Source: Spirogloea muscicola (Eukaryota > Streptophyta > Zygnematophyceae > Spirogloeales > Spirogloeaceae). From it: a stretch of 30,687 nucleotides of DNA. A model generated the notes under the pieces. The model ran no database searches. It was not told the DNA's origin and saw only the letters and a list, made by a program, of their open reading frames with translations. The number at the start of each line of letters is the position of its first letter. Positions within the stretch are counted from its first letter, which is position 1. A program made the translations under genes and the position numbers. Below are positions 1 to 12,600 of this stretch, piece by piece. The stretch lies in NCBI GenBank assembly GCA_009602725.1, contig WELB01000385.1, forward strand, positions 1 to 30,687. Direction: 5' to 3'.

Positions 1-110
1 TGGGGCCAGGGCAGCCCCTGGCGCCAGCGCCGCCGACGGCCGCGACCAGCTCGGCTCGAGCGACGGCGCGGCTCTCATGGGTGAGCCCGCCGTCGCACGC
101 TGCTGATCGG

Positions 111-545
111 CATGGCTCGCGTCGATGCCTGGAAGTTGAACCCTTGCCTCTAACCCCTAAAGCGCAAGCAAGGGCCATTTAGAGTAAGCACTTAGTGAGA
201 TAAGCACTTAACACTCTCTGGTTAGTAGCCGCAAGTCAGAAAGACTAGCCGCCGGGACTAGGCTTAAGGCCCCGTAAACCCCAAACCCGGAATCTCATCT
301 TCCCACTGTGATCGTGTCCCCCCCCGTGGTGGCGGCATGGCTCGCTTGATGCCCTTAAGCTAAACCCTCAACTCTAATTCTTAAATCGCAAGCAAGGCCA
401 TGTAGGATAATCACTTTGTAAGCTCTAGTGAGTAGCTGCAAGTCAGAAAGACTAGCTGCTGAAATTACATTCAAGGCGCCTGAAGCGTAAACTCAGAGTC
501 TTGATGTTTCCACCGTGTTCACTATGTGGTGGCGGCCATTGTCCA
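111..545. repeat. Diverged two-copy tandem duplication (unit about 200-225 bp)
   Basis: Two copies follow one another. Copy 1 starts at 111 and copy 2 at 336, both with CATGGCTCGC. Shared landmarks in the same order are CGCAAGCAAGG (163 and 387), GCAAGTCAGAAAGACTAGC (231 and 438) and GTGGTGGCGGC (326 and 523). The offset shrinks from 225 to about 200, so small indels separate the copies. Both carry degenerate CCCTAAA-like words such as CTAACCCCTAAAG and CTAAACCCTC. The second copy runs into the 5' end of the NOC1 gene, so this is its upstream region. Confidence 0.75.
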
Positions 546-653
546 GGTGAGAGCTCGTGGCACCAGGCCGCCGCCGCGGCGGCAGCGGCAGTCCTGGCGG
601 CGCCCGAGGCGGCAGCTGAGCCAGGAGCGCCCGAGGGCTCAGCTCCAGCAACG

Positions 654-3600
654 ATGGCGAAGAAGGGGAAGAAGGAGAAGACGGCAAAGGCGCAGGAGAC
701 GTCCGCCAAGGCGCCAGCCCCCATTTTCGGCCGCGCGCATCAAGAGCAGCCGCCAGGGAATCTCGTGGTACAAATGCGGGCCCAGGTACTCCCGCCATCC
801 CACTGTCTGGCAGACCTCAGCATATATACAAATATATATATATATATGTATGTATATAGAGTATGTAATAAGCATATCTCCCGCTTTGGGTGGTGATGGT
901 GTGCTCCTCCTGCACGTGTTGGGTTTCCTTTGTTTGACAGCCGCCTTCGAGCGGTGGGCGCTGCCACTGCACAGCCTGCATGGCTGCCGCCGCCCACAGC
1001 TGTCGCTCCGGCCTTGCTTCTTCCTGATCATTGTGGCCCTGGCGCAGGGCGCGGAGCTCCTACGGCTTGCCGCCGAGGTGCCACGGAAAGGGCAGTCTGC
1101 TGAGGCCCAGTTCCTGCAGCAGGCGCAGCAGTCGGGAACATTGGAGGACAAGATTGCGGCGCTGGCGCTCAGCCTGCAAGCAGACCCGCTGGCGAGCTAC
1201 CGCTCGTTGGGCGCGCTCGTTGGTGAGGGGCCACTCCACCAAGGGCCCCGAGTCCAAAGTTTTTTTGTCCCTAAGATCTCTGACACCTGAAAGCTTGTAA
1301 CTGTCGATCCTGCACCACACCCACTAGATTTCCATTACCCTGGGCCTTTTACTCCTATGACTTACTCAATTCTGTGGCTAAGGCAACAATCTCATTAGCC
1401 GTAGTTTAGCTCACGTTCTTGGCCTTGCCTCGAAATCTTAATGTCTTATGCTAAGTCTTGCTTGCTCCAGCAGAGGACGTCAGCTTCACTGACATGTGCC
1501 GTCGTTTTGGCTCACGCGTCCTTGCCTTTTTGCCCATGTGGGTGTGCAGGCATGATGGCATCAAAGGGCGGTAAGCGGCAGGCTGCCGCTGCCATGGACG
1601 CGCTCCGCGAACTCTTTGTGACAAGGCAAAGTGACCACAAGCCCTGTAGTGTGTGTTTCAAGAGATTGAAAAGGAAAATAATGATCAAAACGGGATCAAC
1701 TTATTTGTGCTGCAAAGACCATGAGACTTCTTTGCATGGAAGGTGCTTAAGCTCTCTGATGCTTGGATAAAAGCCTCCTTCCGCCACGGAGGGCCGGCTC
1801 CTTGACACCTTCCTTCCGTCACGCATAATCTGGGTTATACAGTCACGCTGATGTGGGCCCCTCGCCTGCTTTCATTTGCAGCATATTGCCAGACCGCAAG
1901 CTGAGGGCCCTGTCACAGCAGCCGCTGGCGCTGCTGCCAGGTGACGAGGCCGGGCAGCGGTTGCTGCTCTTCTGGGCATTTGAGGACTATCTGAAGGAGA
2001 GGTATAACCATACCATTCTGCCCCATTCATTGAACTGTAAAGACCTTGAAGCCAGGGAATGACAAATACGTGCTCATTTGTTTGGTTGCTCAACTGACTT
2101 GTTGATGTCCTGCTGCTATGTTGTACTCCAGATACGAGCAATTCGTTTTCGCCGTTGAGGCCGCAACCAAAGACAGCCTCCCCTTCTACAAGGACAAGGC
2201 TCTCAAGGTAATCAGCAGAAGGAATGCTGCATGCTTGCAGTCTGTCGCCAACCCACTTTCTCTGGAATCCTGAAAAAGATAGCTTGTGTGCATCTCCTTA
2301 TGTCCGAGGTTACTTCGATGTAATTAGCTACCACCTCAGCCGTTTCATAGACTTGCTTCAATTTCCTCATTGCGTCACTGCAGGCATGATGACGTGAGCT
2401 TCTTGAGCATGTCTCATACATCAGACCGTATTCGAGCTCCTCAAGGCGAAGCCGGAGCAGGAGCGCCGGCTGCTTTCAGCGCTCATTAACAAGGTCCGAG
2501 CTGGTTCCATCTGACTGCTTTTGAAAAGCTCACTTGCAACCCTGTGATCGTTAAGCTGCACAATAGGCTAAGTTGCCCTCTTTGATATTGCAGGGTACGA
2601 TGTTCAGACTTGGCTGTCAGTTTATAATGACAAAGCCTAGGCTTTACCCATGCTGATCAAAATCCAAACTGAGCCAACTTATCTGCAGAGTCATTTGTTA
2701 AATTGTCCATCATTTTACATCCCTTGATGACATGTGAAGCCCACATGATCAAAGTCGAGGGGAGAGCTCTTGGTACAACTGAAAAATGGGCAATGACTCT
2801 TTTGTATCGCTGTCTATGTCTGGGTGTGTGGTTTCAGCTGGGAGATCCAGATAGAAAGGTGGCCTCCAAAGCGGGTTACCTTCTTGGTTCCCTCCTCATT
2901 GCTCATCCCAACATGAAGGTGCCTACATCCACTCCCCATGGTCGATTGAGTAGTAAGATCCACTCTGTTATGTTTTGGTGCTTCTTGTAATTGGTTAAGT
3001 GTAGCCCTCTTGATGTGCACTTGTGCGAGATATGCTATAAGTTTGACATAATGGCCTTGAGCACTGATGTCTTATATGTATCCTATAACCCAACACATGA
3101 TGCAGATTGAGGTGACTTGCTAAACCCGCTGACTCAGTAGTGAGGGTCGCTGGAGGTGCAGATGGTGGTCGTACAGGAGGCCGATTTGTTTGTCTTCAGG
3201 TCACATGTTGGTCTGCGTGCCAGGTATTATGGGGTAAGCTTCACATTTCCCTGCATTCTGATTTTGTCAAAAGTCTGCAGCAACGTCTGTGACAACTCCA
3301 AGGAGCTGCTATTTGCTGTATCTGCTCACATCAAACTTGTTTGATGCTTTGTTGACGTTTGTAACACGTAAATGCTGAAATGCAGTCCTGATGGATAAGT
3401 GACCTGCTGCTGGTCATGCTTGAGAGTATGATGTAAAACAGAGAGCCTCTTATATACAGGTTGCAGCAAATTGAAACAACTTTGTGAAATGTGTTTGCGG
3501 TATACAAACCCTCTGTTTGTGCTGTTGGTCAACAGTATACTAAACATCAGCTCATTCTACTATTTTGCCTGTGCGGCAGGCGGTGTTCCTGAACCAAATA

Positions 3601-6600
3601 GTCCTGAGCCACAAGGGCGACGGTCCGAAGCTTGCAAAGCTGCTGCTGGACATCTACTTTGCACTCTTCAAGGTCACTTCTCTCGAGTGGCAAGCTCCAT
3701 AGTCTGCCTTTGAAGTTGTCTTAGGCTCGACCGAGCTGCACTTGAGTACATGTACTGCTGAGTGCGGCAGGTCAGATTCTCGTCACCCAAGCACTGCTAC
3801 TTATGATTGACTGTAAGTCTCGAATGTATATATTGAAGGCAATCACGGCAGGAGAGCTGAAGGAGAGGCCGGATGCTGGCGGAGGGAAAAAAGCAGCTTC
3901 CATCAAAGACCGAAAACGACTAAGCAAGCTCAAGCAGCAGCAGCAGAACCCGGGAGATGGCGTGGAGGCGGACTCGCGTCTCCTCTCTGCGCTCCTCACT
4001 GTATGCAAGTCTCTGCTCTCAGAAAATCTGCAGAACTAGTTCGTGCCAGAGACGCCGTGTACATTGTCAGAAGCAGCTAAAGTCATTGGCAGTTGGTAAT
4101 TCCAGGTAATTCGCTTAATGGCTGACAATCAGTGCTTAGGACTACTGACGCGCCAGATTCTCCAAGGACAATGTTCAAGATGTACCTGAGGCAGGTCCTC
4201 CAATGGCCTGCAGTTACTGCCGCGCACCCTTCATTGCTTTGCGCCGTATGCATTAACAGCTGGTCTGTTGTGGTGACGCCTTACCAGGGCGTAAATCGGG
4301 CCTTCCCATACGTTGCCACTGAGGATGTGGAGGAGGTTGTGGAGGAGCACATGCCCGTCCTCTTCCGCATGGTTAGTGCAGACAGCCCCCTGATCATTTT
4401 CAGTGTGCATTGTATGTTGCTTGTAGTCCTGGCAAATGTACTGCTGCTGAGGGGGATATATATTGCAAGCTGGCATGAAGGGGTAGGGAGAATTCTCACC
4501 TCTCTTCTTCTTGGTCTTAACATATACAGGTTAACACTCACTGTTTGGGTTTGTAAACCTGATCTGATGCTGGTTGACGCTTCAACTCGTAGATGGGCAA
4601 CAACAGGAAATTAATCTTCATAGTGTAGTTACCTGCCTGAAACATTACCCATCACAGCCTGACATTAATTGGCGATTGCTGAGAATGTGCTGAGATTGTT
4701 TGTATTTCATGGCTCCATGGAGTAGGTCCACTCTGGCAATGTGAACCTGGCAGTGCAGGCGCTGACCCTCATGCACCAGCTGATGGTAGCACGGGCCGCA
4801 ACGTCCGACCGTTTCTTCCGGGCGCTCTACTCTGTCCTCCTCTCCCCTGCCTTGGCCAAGTCCTCCAAGGTGCAAGAAGTTTTCTCTACAAAGTTGTCAT
4901 TACAACTCGACCAGTTCACATACTATGCATGACGAACAAGTTCATAAGACTTATAAGAATCAAAATCAGATTACTGAGTACTTAAGTCTTTGACTCTAGG
5001 CCGCGATCACACTATGTGCTGTTTGATGCAAGCATTGTCCAAGCAAGCTTCAGAAACCTATAAGCATACAAAAAGCTTATGGTAGAAGTTTGAAGAATGC
5101 CTAACACAAATATATTTACTTTAGAGATCAAATGTGTGGGCAGATGCCCTCATAATTACACATTAAGATGGTACTTTGTGTGTTATTCATCATAATAAGT
5201 AATCAGATTTGTGCAACTCAAATTGAACTCTCAAATGTAGCGTGTGTGGTACATTGCCTACTATGCTACACGTCCTTTACTATTAGTACTTTGGTAGGGC
5301 ATCTAACGGGCTTTGTTGAGCTGCAACAGGCAGCAATGTTCTTCAGCATCCTCTTCAAGTCCATAAAGTCGGATCTCAATATCAAGCGGGTGGCAGCCTT
5401 CACCAAGCGCCTCATGCAGGTACCCAATGCAGTGGCACCGCTGGTCCTACATGTTTTGATTATCAAGCATATCGTTGATTTCTGTGCTAAGTATCTTGCA
5501 ATACAGGCTTACATGTTGCTAATTTTGACATACACCTATTCCACAATTTGACAAATGCTGACATAAATCCTTTTATCAAGAGTTTCTGTTGCAGGTATCA
5601 TTGCACCAGCCTGCTTCATTCGTCTGCGGCGCGCTCATGCTGGTGTCGGAGGTTTTGAAGGCACGGCCTATGCTCTGGTATACCTGGAGACTTGAGGCTC
5701 AAGGGGACGGTTGATGTGTGTGAGTCGTCTTAGCTGTGAAGTTGTGGTGCAATCATAAGCAAGTTGCTTAGCATATTGGTATTGTAGTCACTGTGAGATC
5801 CTCTTGTCATCAGCTCGACCTTTGAAGTGATCACAGAGGGCTTAAACAGAAATCTCATTTGCCATTACACCGCTACCTGCAACTTGACTGCCACAATCAA
5901 GAGAGTTGTCAGCTCAAGCCGTGGACTTATGCACAAGAGCCATCGTAATGTGTACCTAGGAGCTAAAGTGGGCTCGTGTTCATTCATGACCCTCTACAGG
6001 AGTGCAGTTTTGCAGCCAATTGAGCAGGACGATGAGCTCGAGCACTTTGTGGACCTCCCAGAGGAGGGCGAAGCTGCCAGAAGCGAGAGCAGGGTTCGCT
6101 CGAGCGCCGGCCATGAAGCTAACGTGTCAGTGGCAGATGAGAAAGGTGACTATGATGCTCGCGAAGGCATGGAAGGTGACCGCATTGATGTGGGTGACGA
6201 GGACAACGACGATGAGAGCGGCGATGCTCTTAACGAAGCTGAGGAGGACGATTGTGACAATGAGGATGATGACAATCACTTGCCGTCGAAGCAATTGAGA
6301 GAACCCAGAGGAGAAAATGGGCATGTGCAGAGGACCGCTGGCATACAATCTGAGCAAAGCGAGTCTGACAGGCAGCAGGCAAGCAGTGGCACCGAGCAGA
6401 TTGGGGTGGCGGGCAGCCGGTGGCCAGCCAAGGGCAGCTACGATGCTCGCGCCCGAGACCCATGTTACAGGTAGATATTACTGAATAGCTGCCCGTCTGC
6501 TCTCAAACACACTTGCACTTGAGATGTGTTATCAGTTCGACTATACACTCAAAATTATCTGTGTCAAGGCTCGCGTGCTCATTTGTAAGTATTTATGAAG

Positions 6601-8518
6601 TGTACGACGGTCTCAGTTGCCTCATTGTGATAGTCATTAGCTCATCTTCAGCCATCCATACAGTCCAAAGAAGGTCCAGACGCCCACTTAGTTGTCCTCA
6701 TGTCCACACTCCTGGCTTGGCGTGTACGTTGACAAACAATATGATGGCTACAATTTTCTCAGTCATGCTCCTTGGAGACATTGCCAATTGGCTGAATTTG
6801 GCTCATTTTTCTAGATCGATTGCCAACACCTTTGATGGTCTACGCTGTGGCCTTGGATGCAGCGGTGCCGAGAAGGCATGCTGGTGGGAGATCAACGGGC
6901 TAGCGGCGCACGTGCACCCATCAGTCGCCACCATGGCCCGCACGCTGCTGTCGGGCGCCAACGTGGCGTACAGTGGTGACCCTCTCAGGGACCTGGCGCT
7001 AGGCGCATTCCTCGACCGTTTTGCCGAAAAGAAGCCCAAGGCCCAGCGAGGGCAACGGAGAGGGGAGGTGGACAGCGTGACAGTGAGGGGCTTGTCACTG
7101 ATGCAGCCGCTCCGCAAGGTCTGCTGGCCGCACTTGGTGCTTGCCGCTGCTTGCAAGTCCATGAGCTGCTTCTGCTTTGTCTGCAATAAATCACAGCCTT
7201 GTATTGAATGTAAGCACTCATCTGCATCGGCATATGAAGTCAATAAGTTCTCTAGATCACTATCAGTGCCATTGCATGATTGAGGTAGTGGATGCCTGTG
7301 TGACCAATGCTCAACATGCTACAAGACATGTATAGGCAACAAGACATAAATAAGAGTCATGGTATACATTGTGCTATGCAAGGTACAGTCAATGATATCC
7401 TCAGGATGTTCATGTATTTGGACTTTGACACTGCCTACTGTGTACTTTTAGCTTTGGTGTGCATCTTGTGGTCCTCGTGCATCTACCGTATCCTTAATGA
7501 GGGGGTGCCTCCTTGTCCACGTGCCTCACAGGATGAAAACCAGGGTCTATGGCCACTTAGTGGTGAGGAGTTTGGGCAGCTCAAGGAGGACGAGGTGCCC
7601 ACTGAGGCAGTCTTCTTCCACAAGTTCTATGCAACAAAGGCGTCAAGGAAGGGGACGCCGGCCAAGAAGCGCAGGAAGGGCAAGGGCGACGATGAGGAGA
7701 ATTCCGATGATGCGGTGGTTAGGGGGGAAGGGGACAGCGACGGTGATGGCGATGACGATGAGGGCGAGGATGAAGGTGAGGACGAGGAAGACACGGACCT
7801 GGACGAGGACGATGATCAAGACGATGGTGAAGTCGAGGACAAGGATGGAGTGGAGGTTGACAAAAACGTCAGTGGAGAAGAGGGCACACTAGAGAAGAGT
7901 AGAAAGCTAAGTACCAGCAGCGATAGTGAAGACGATGACGCTGAACACAGCGACCTCGACAGCGCCGAGATTGACGAGTGGCTCGAGGGCGAAGACGGGG
8001 TGGAGGATGCTGCCCAAACAGAGAGTGGCCCCTCGTATGACGCGCTGAATGAGGCCTGGCAGTTTGCCGACGAGCTGATAGGAGACGACGCTGGTCAGGC
8101 CACTGAGGAAGAAGGCCTCACAAGGCAAGCACGGACGAGCACGAAGAAAAGGGCTGCGACTGCTGGGGGCGCCAGGAAGAACGGCGACGATGAGAGCAGG
8201 CCAGACGTTGTGGAGGACAAAGAAAGCAATGGGGGCGGCGACGCAGCAGGCGATGACACTGACGAGGACATCGAGGTGGGCCAGGTGCCGGAGGCTGATG
8301 TGGGGGCCTCAGTCAAGACTCGCAGCTTGGACGAGGCCGAGGCACCGAGGCAGCGCCTCAAGAAGAAGAGGAGAAAGGCGGGCGAGAGCCCATTTGCCGC
8401 AGCTGAGGACTACGTCGACGTTGTCAGTGGCAGCCAACACGAAGCTCCTGCCCAGCTCAGTGGTCGTGCAGCAAAGCGGCAGCAAGTAAGTGGTCGAGGC
8501 AGAAGGAGAACGCTGTAG
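654..8518 (+). CDS. NOC1: Nucleolar complex protein 1 / MAK21 / CEBPZ homologue (CBF/Mak21 family)
   Basis: Noc1/Mak21 acts with Noc2 in nucleolar maturation and export of pre-60S ribosomes. I infer 17 exons: 654-785, 1047-1222, 1550-1625, 1882-2001, 2132-2207, 2425-2493, 2838-2918, 3162-3233, 3580-3672, about 3857-4000, 4288-4371, 4726-4869, 5330-5419, 5595-5677, 6000-6470, 6863-7118 and 7532-8518. This gives about 1050 residues, close to the family's usual length. Family blocks seen in order are SGTLEDKIAALAL, ILPDRKLRALSQQPL, LGDPDRKVASKAGYLLGSLL, LLSALLTGVNRAFPY, PASFVCGALMLVSEVLKARP, YDARARDPCYR, HVHPSVATMARTLLSGANVA, GDPLRDLALGAFLDRF, LSLMQPL and VFFHKFY. Exons 15 and 17 encode long Asp/Glu-rich tracts and the tail has a KKKRRK basic cluster, as expected of a nucleolar protein. 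The ATG at 654 is out of frame with the WYKCGP block at the end of exon 1 by one base, so the start is uncertain. Intron 3 has a GC donor. A GTAAGT at 8485 could mean a further 3' exon. Confidence 0.9.
820..862. repeat. AT dinucleotide microsatellite in NOC1 intron 1
   Basis: An alternating TA tract with TATG interruptions lies inside the first NOC1 intron (786-1046). It is simple sequence with no other signal. Confidence 0.85.
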
Positions 8519-9643
8519 AAGGAGGGCTGAGCCCCAGAGAACCTCATGAGTGGACGTACGCAGTGCAGCTGATCATACTAAGCTGGGCTGTCTCTGGCGG
8601 CACTGTCATCTATGTGGCCCCTCGAGTGCAAGTTGAGAACCAACGAAGAGCTTGCAGAGGTCTGGGCAAGTTCCTGGAGTGCTGCCGATTACTTAATCAA
8701 CAGCAATAACCGAAAATAATAGAAAAGATAATGAAGGCACGACAGCGACAAGCCCTTTGACCTCATTGAGTCCCAAATTCTTGCACTCGCAACAATCTGC
8801 TATGCAACAGTCTTCGGATGCTTTGCGCTTAGCCATGAGCACAAGGTATCAGGCAAAATCATAAGAGCTACTTCTAACACAGAAAACTGTACGACTACAA
8901 TCCTAACGCATAAAATCTGCCCATAATGAAGCAGGCTCCCTCAAGGCGTCTTGCAGGCACCGCAACTCAAAGCCCTCACTCGGAACAAAAGTCAGGCCTT
9001 GAAGAGAAGGCGCCGTCTCGGAAGACAGTAGTGCTGCTAGTGCGCACCAGCACACAGGAGCAGGGCAGATGGCTGTGACTGCATGAAAGGACGCACGCAA
9101 TAGAAACTTCTTCAGAGCTGCCTAGAGCTCAAAAAATGAAGCCTAGCCCACTCCGTGCCAGTCGCCTTGCCTCTGCATGCTGTGCTACCCATAAGAGCAG
9201 GTTTAGGCCACAAGATTTACTCTTGAGTGAGCAAAGCATGACATGCATTTGATACAGACGGCAAGGTGGCAGACTGTTCCCAGTCCAAAATCAGTGCATT
9301 AGCGCCTATATTTCAGAAGTAAATGGTGAGGAAGACGCTTGGACAATTTGAGCAACCACTGACACAGGAGCCACAATGAAACACCGACTCAGTCGAAGTA
9401 CATAACACACCCTAAGGCCACTCCTGTGACCAGTGGCTCAAATTATAATACATGCACATTGTGACATGGACACTCCAGCTTATAGAGTCGCAAGCTCATT
9501 GATCTGAGCTGTGCAGAAGAATCTGGTCAACGGCTGGCAGACACAGATGGCAATATTCACTGTGCTGCGAGGCATGTAGCGCCAACATCAAGATCGGCTG
9601 TTCAATAAAAGAATATAATGAAGTAGCCAAGTCGGTGAAGGAT
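8519..9643. other. Convergent intergenic region between NOC1 and the EEP gene
   Basis: The 3' ends of the plus-strand NOC1 gene and the minus-strand EEP gene face each other here. Only short open frames occur, with no recognisable protein motif or RNA gene. It probably holds the two 3' UTRs. I could not place polyadenylation sites. Confidence 0.6.
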
Positions 9644-12600
9644 TCACGCGACAGCCTGGAATACGGCTGTCAATGGGGCATGATCTGACAAAGTGAAGTT
9701 GTCTGGCCACTTTCCAAGCTCAGTCTCAGGGGGGTAGAAATGCGCTTCTTTGACTGCAAAGCTGAATCCATGAGAATGGCCATCCTCCATGCCATTCTCT
9801 AAGGAAAGGTCTCGTGCAAGTCCTACATGTCAAGAACAGCATGATGAGAATTGATGCAACAAGGCAGTAATGCACACAAACTCAGCATAACATGCTCAAG
9901 GTTGCCAACTTGCTCAAGAGAGACTACTGTCTTACCAGCGGCTATGCAGTCTTCCAGCTTATGCCTAACTGCCAGTTGTCTGTCACATTCCAAGATTGAC
10001 TCTCTCATTCGCGACTCCACTGCCTGCAACACAATCCAGCTCCTTCAAGGCTTAGCTCTGTTCTGTTTCCTGTACACAATAGTAGCTGATGTTGGGATAA
10101 GTAACATTGAGAGAAAGCTGAGGTAGTCTGCCAAAGGAGGAGGAGGAGCAACCCTGCAGTGTTGTTCCGCATGTAAATTAGCTCTGCGGAAAACAACTGG
10201 CACTGAGTGTTGACATAATGCCCTGGAGGACAGATGGTGGGAGGGGAAGTGGAAGAGACGAAGATGGTACATGGGCTGGAGCGTGAAGACTGGAGGTAGG
10301 TGCAGGGCTGTCAGCATGGCCATGAGGGGGTTCTTGGATTGCATTGCTTGCAGTGGGTAACCAAGGTTGCTCGACAATGCCGGTGGCTTCTTTGATTCTG
10401 GTGTAAGCCTCCTCCATTGTTGGTGTGCTAAGCAAGTTCTGTGGAAACGGGGGTTGACACCAGACCGATATCAAGACTCCCTTCCCCATTGGGACGACTT
10501 TACTGCAACAAGGGAGGGGAGGACTGACAACCCCTTCTAAAGCCCACAAAGTATAGTAGCAAGCAGATGTGCTATTCACCTTAAATTCTTCATAGTCAAT
10601 GTAACCATTGCCATCAGTGTCAGCAGAGTCCATCAGCTCCACGATCTCCTTTCTTGTAAGTCCCACTGACTCGCTGCTGGTGAGGCCCAACTGCAGACAA
10701 TGCAGGTAATTTCTGAAGCTTAACAGACATGATCAAGTCTGAGGGTCACGCTTACGACAATGTATGCATGGATGTCCCAACATCATGGCTTGTATAGAGT
10801 TAGCAAACCTTGTCCATGGCTGCTTGAAAGTCCTTCAAAGTCACGCGATCATCCCCGTCGCTTCCATCTTCCATGAAAAACTCAAAAGCAGCCCTTTGAT
10901 TCAGCCCAAATTCCTTGAGCTTCGCCTGCCATGCACGTTGGTCGTATGCAACCAAGCTGTCACATTGTTGTCACTGTTCTTTTATTGACGAATAGCAAAG
11001 CAGGAGATTTGCTCTGCTGGCAACGATTTCCATCATGACAAGAGCCATGACTTTGCATGGGAGTGACTGCACAGCTGAAAGTGAAGCATTCCTGCATGAG
11101 ATACCTTGATCATGCCAAATACAGCTGCCTTCCACTCAGTTGTCAATGGCTTTGTTTGCCAGACGGGGTTTAATAGCCATATGAAGTCTACTCCACATAT
11201 GTTGCCACGATGGTTCTTGTGACTCACCCACTGCATCAGAAGAACATCTGTACATCAGTGAAGCATCAAAACTTGATAGTCATGACATCTACTGGATGAA
11301 TGATGGAACAAGCGGAGTGACTCAAGCGGAGCTTCTTTGCGGCGTTGGTTCCATGTCCAGAAACTGCTTGACAGAGCCTTGAGAGGGCTCAAGCTAGCAA
11401 TGCATTTAAGCTTGTGTCGTTTTCCTTTTACGCACGAGGCAGAAGCCAGTACGTTTATTGAGTACAATTGCCAATTTCTGGTACTTCCTGACATAACAAT
11501 CCTGTGAATGCTACCTCTACTGCTGAATGATTATCCCATTAAGTGTGTCTTCCAAGCCCATGTGGTTGATTTGGTTCTGCTGTACTCCTGTTCCAACGCC
11601 TTCATAAGCCTTACCTCAGACAGTATTATGCACATAGCTAACTCTCAGCTTAGCAACAATCCTAGACTACCCAATCAAGGTGAGTGACAAACCTTCTGAC
11701 GTTCAGTGTCTGTGTACTTGTGCGCCAGATCATACGACGAAACAAATCCTTGAGATCGCAAAAATTTGTAAACTTGGCCCCTTTTACTGCCATTCCAATC
11801 TCTGTTCATGATTGATTATCACAAAATCCGTCATGGCCGAGGCCAGAGCTTTGACTTGCTTTGATTGATGTCTATGGATATATTCAGCGCATTGTTGAGA
11901 AGGAGGCAATGAGTAAGCAATTATAAACAAAATACAGCAGACTTTGGTAATCAAGATATTCCAGGTCCCCTTAAAGAATTAAGTGGAATACCCGCAGAGA
12001 ATGATGGGCATGAGCGGGAGATTGTTTGCAAGCTTATAATTTTCCACGTACTCCAAGATTTTGTAAGCCTGCGAAAGATTGTAAATGTCAAGAATGAGCA
12101 TAGAAGAGTCATTGACATATCAATACAACAAAAAATCAGCCAACCTCGACTGTATTCACAGTCAACAACCCAACATGCAGACCACCACAACTGCAAGTAA
12201 AGCAGAACGGCTTCAACAAATGCACAATTCCCCTATCAGTGACCTATAATGTCACTGAGCATATCAAAGGGATAAGTGGACACCCTTGACCCCATAAGCC
12301 CGGTTGCCATACTGCACAAGAGAAGTGGGTCATGGTCATGTTGACTGTCACGAGAAGCGCATGTGATTGTCATACCTGCCGCAAGCGGATGAGGCAAGAG
12401 TTTGCATTGTGAGGGAAAAGAAGGTGTGTGTTCAGCAGAAGCATCTCCAACGGCCCACCATCAGCCCCTGCTAACTTTGATTTGACCCGAAGGAGTTGCG
12501 CAACACGATCACCACAGTCGTGAAAGAGCAACTCTTTGTAGTCAATGACCGAGAGCTTAGATGTATCAATGGCTGTTATAAGTCCTGCAAATGACATATG

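Noticed and set aside
501-653. Upstream ATGs (501, 504) in frame with the NOC1 MAKKGKK start
   Set aside because: They would add a Cys/Ala-rich segment lying partly in the tandem repeat. The ATG at 654 gives a more family-like basic start, although this is not proven.
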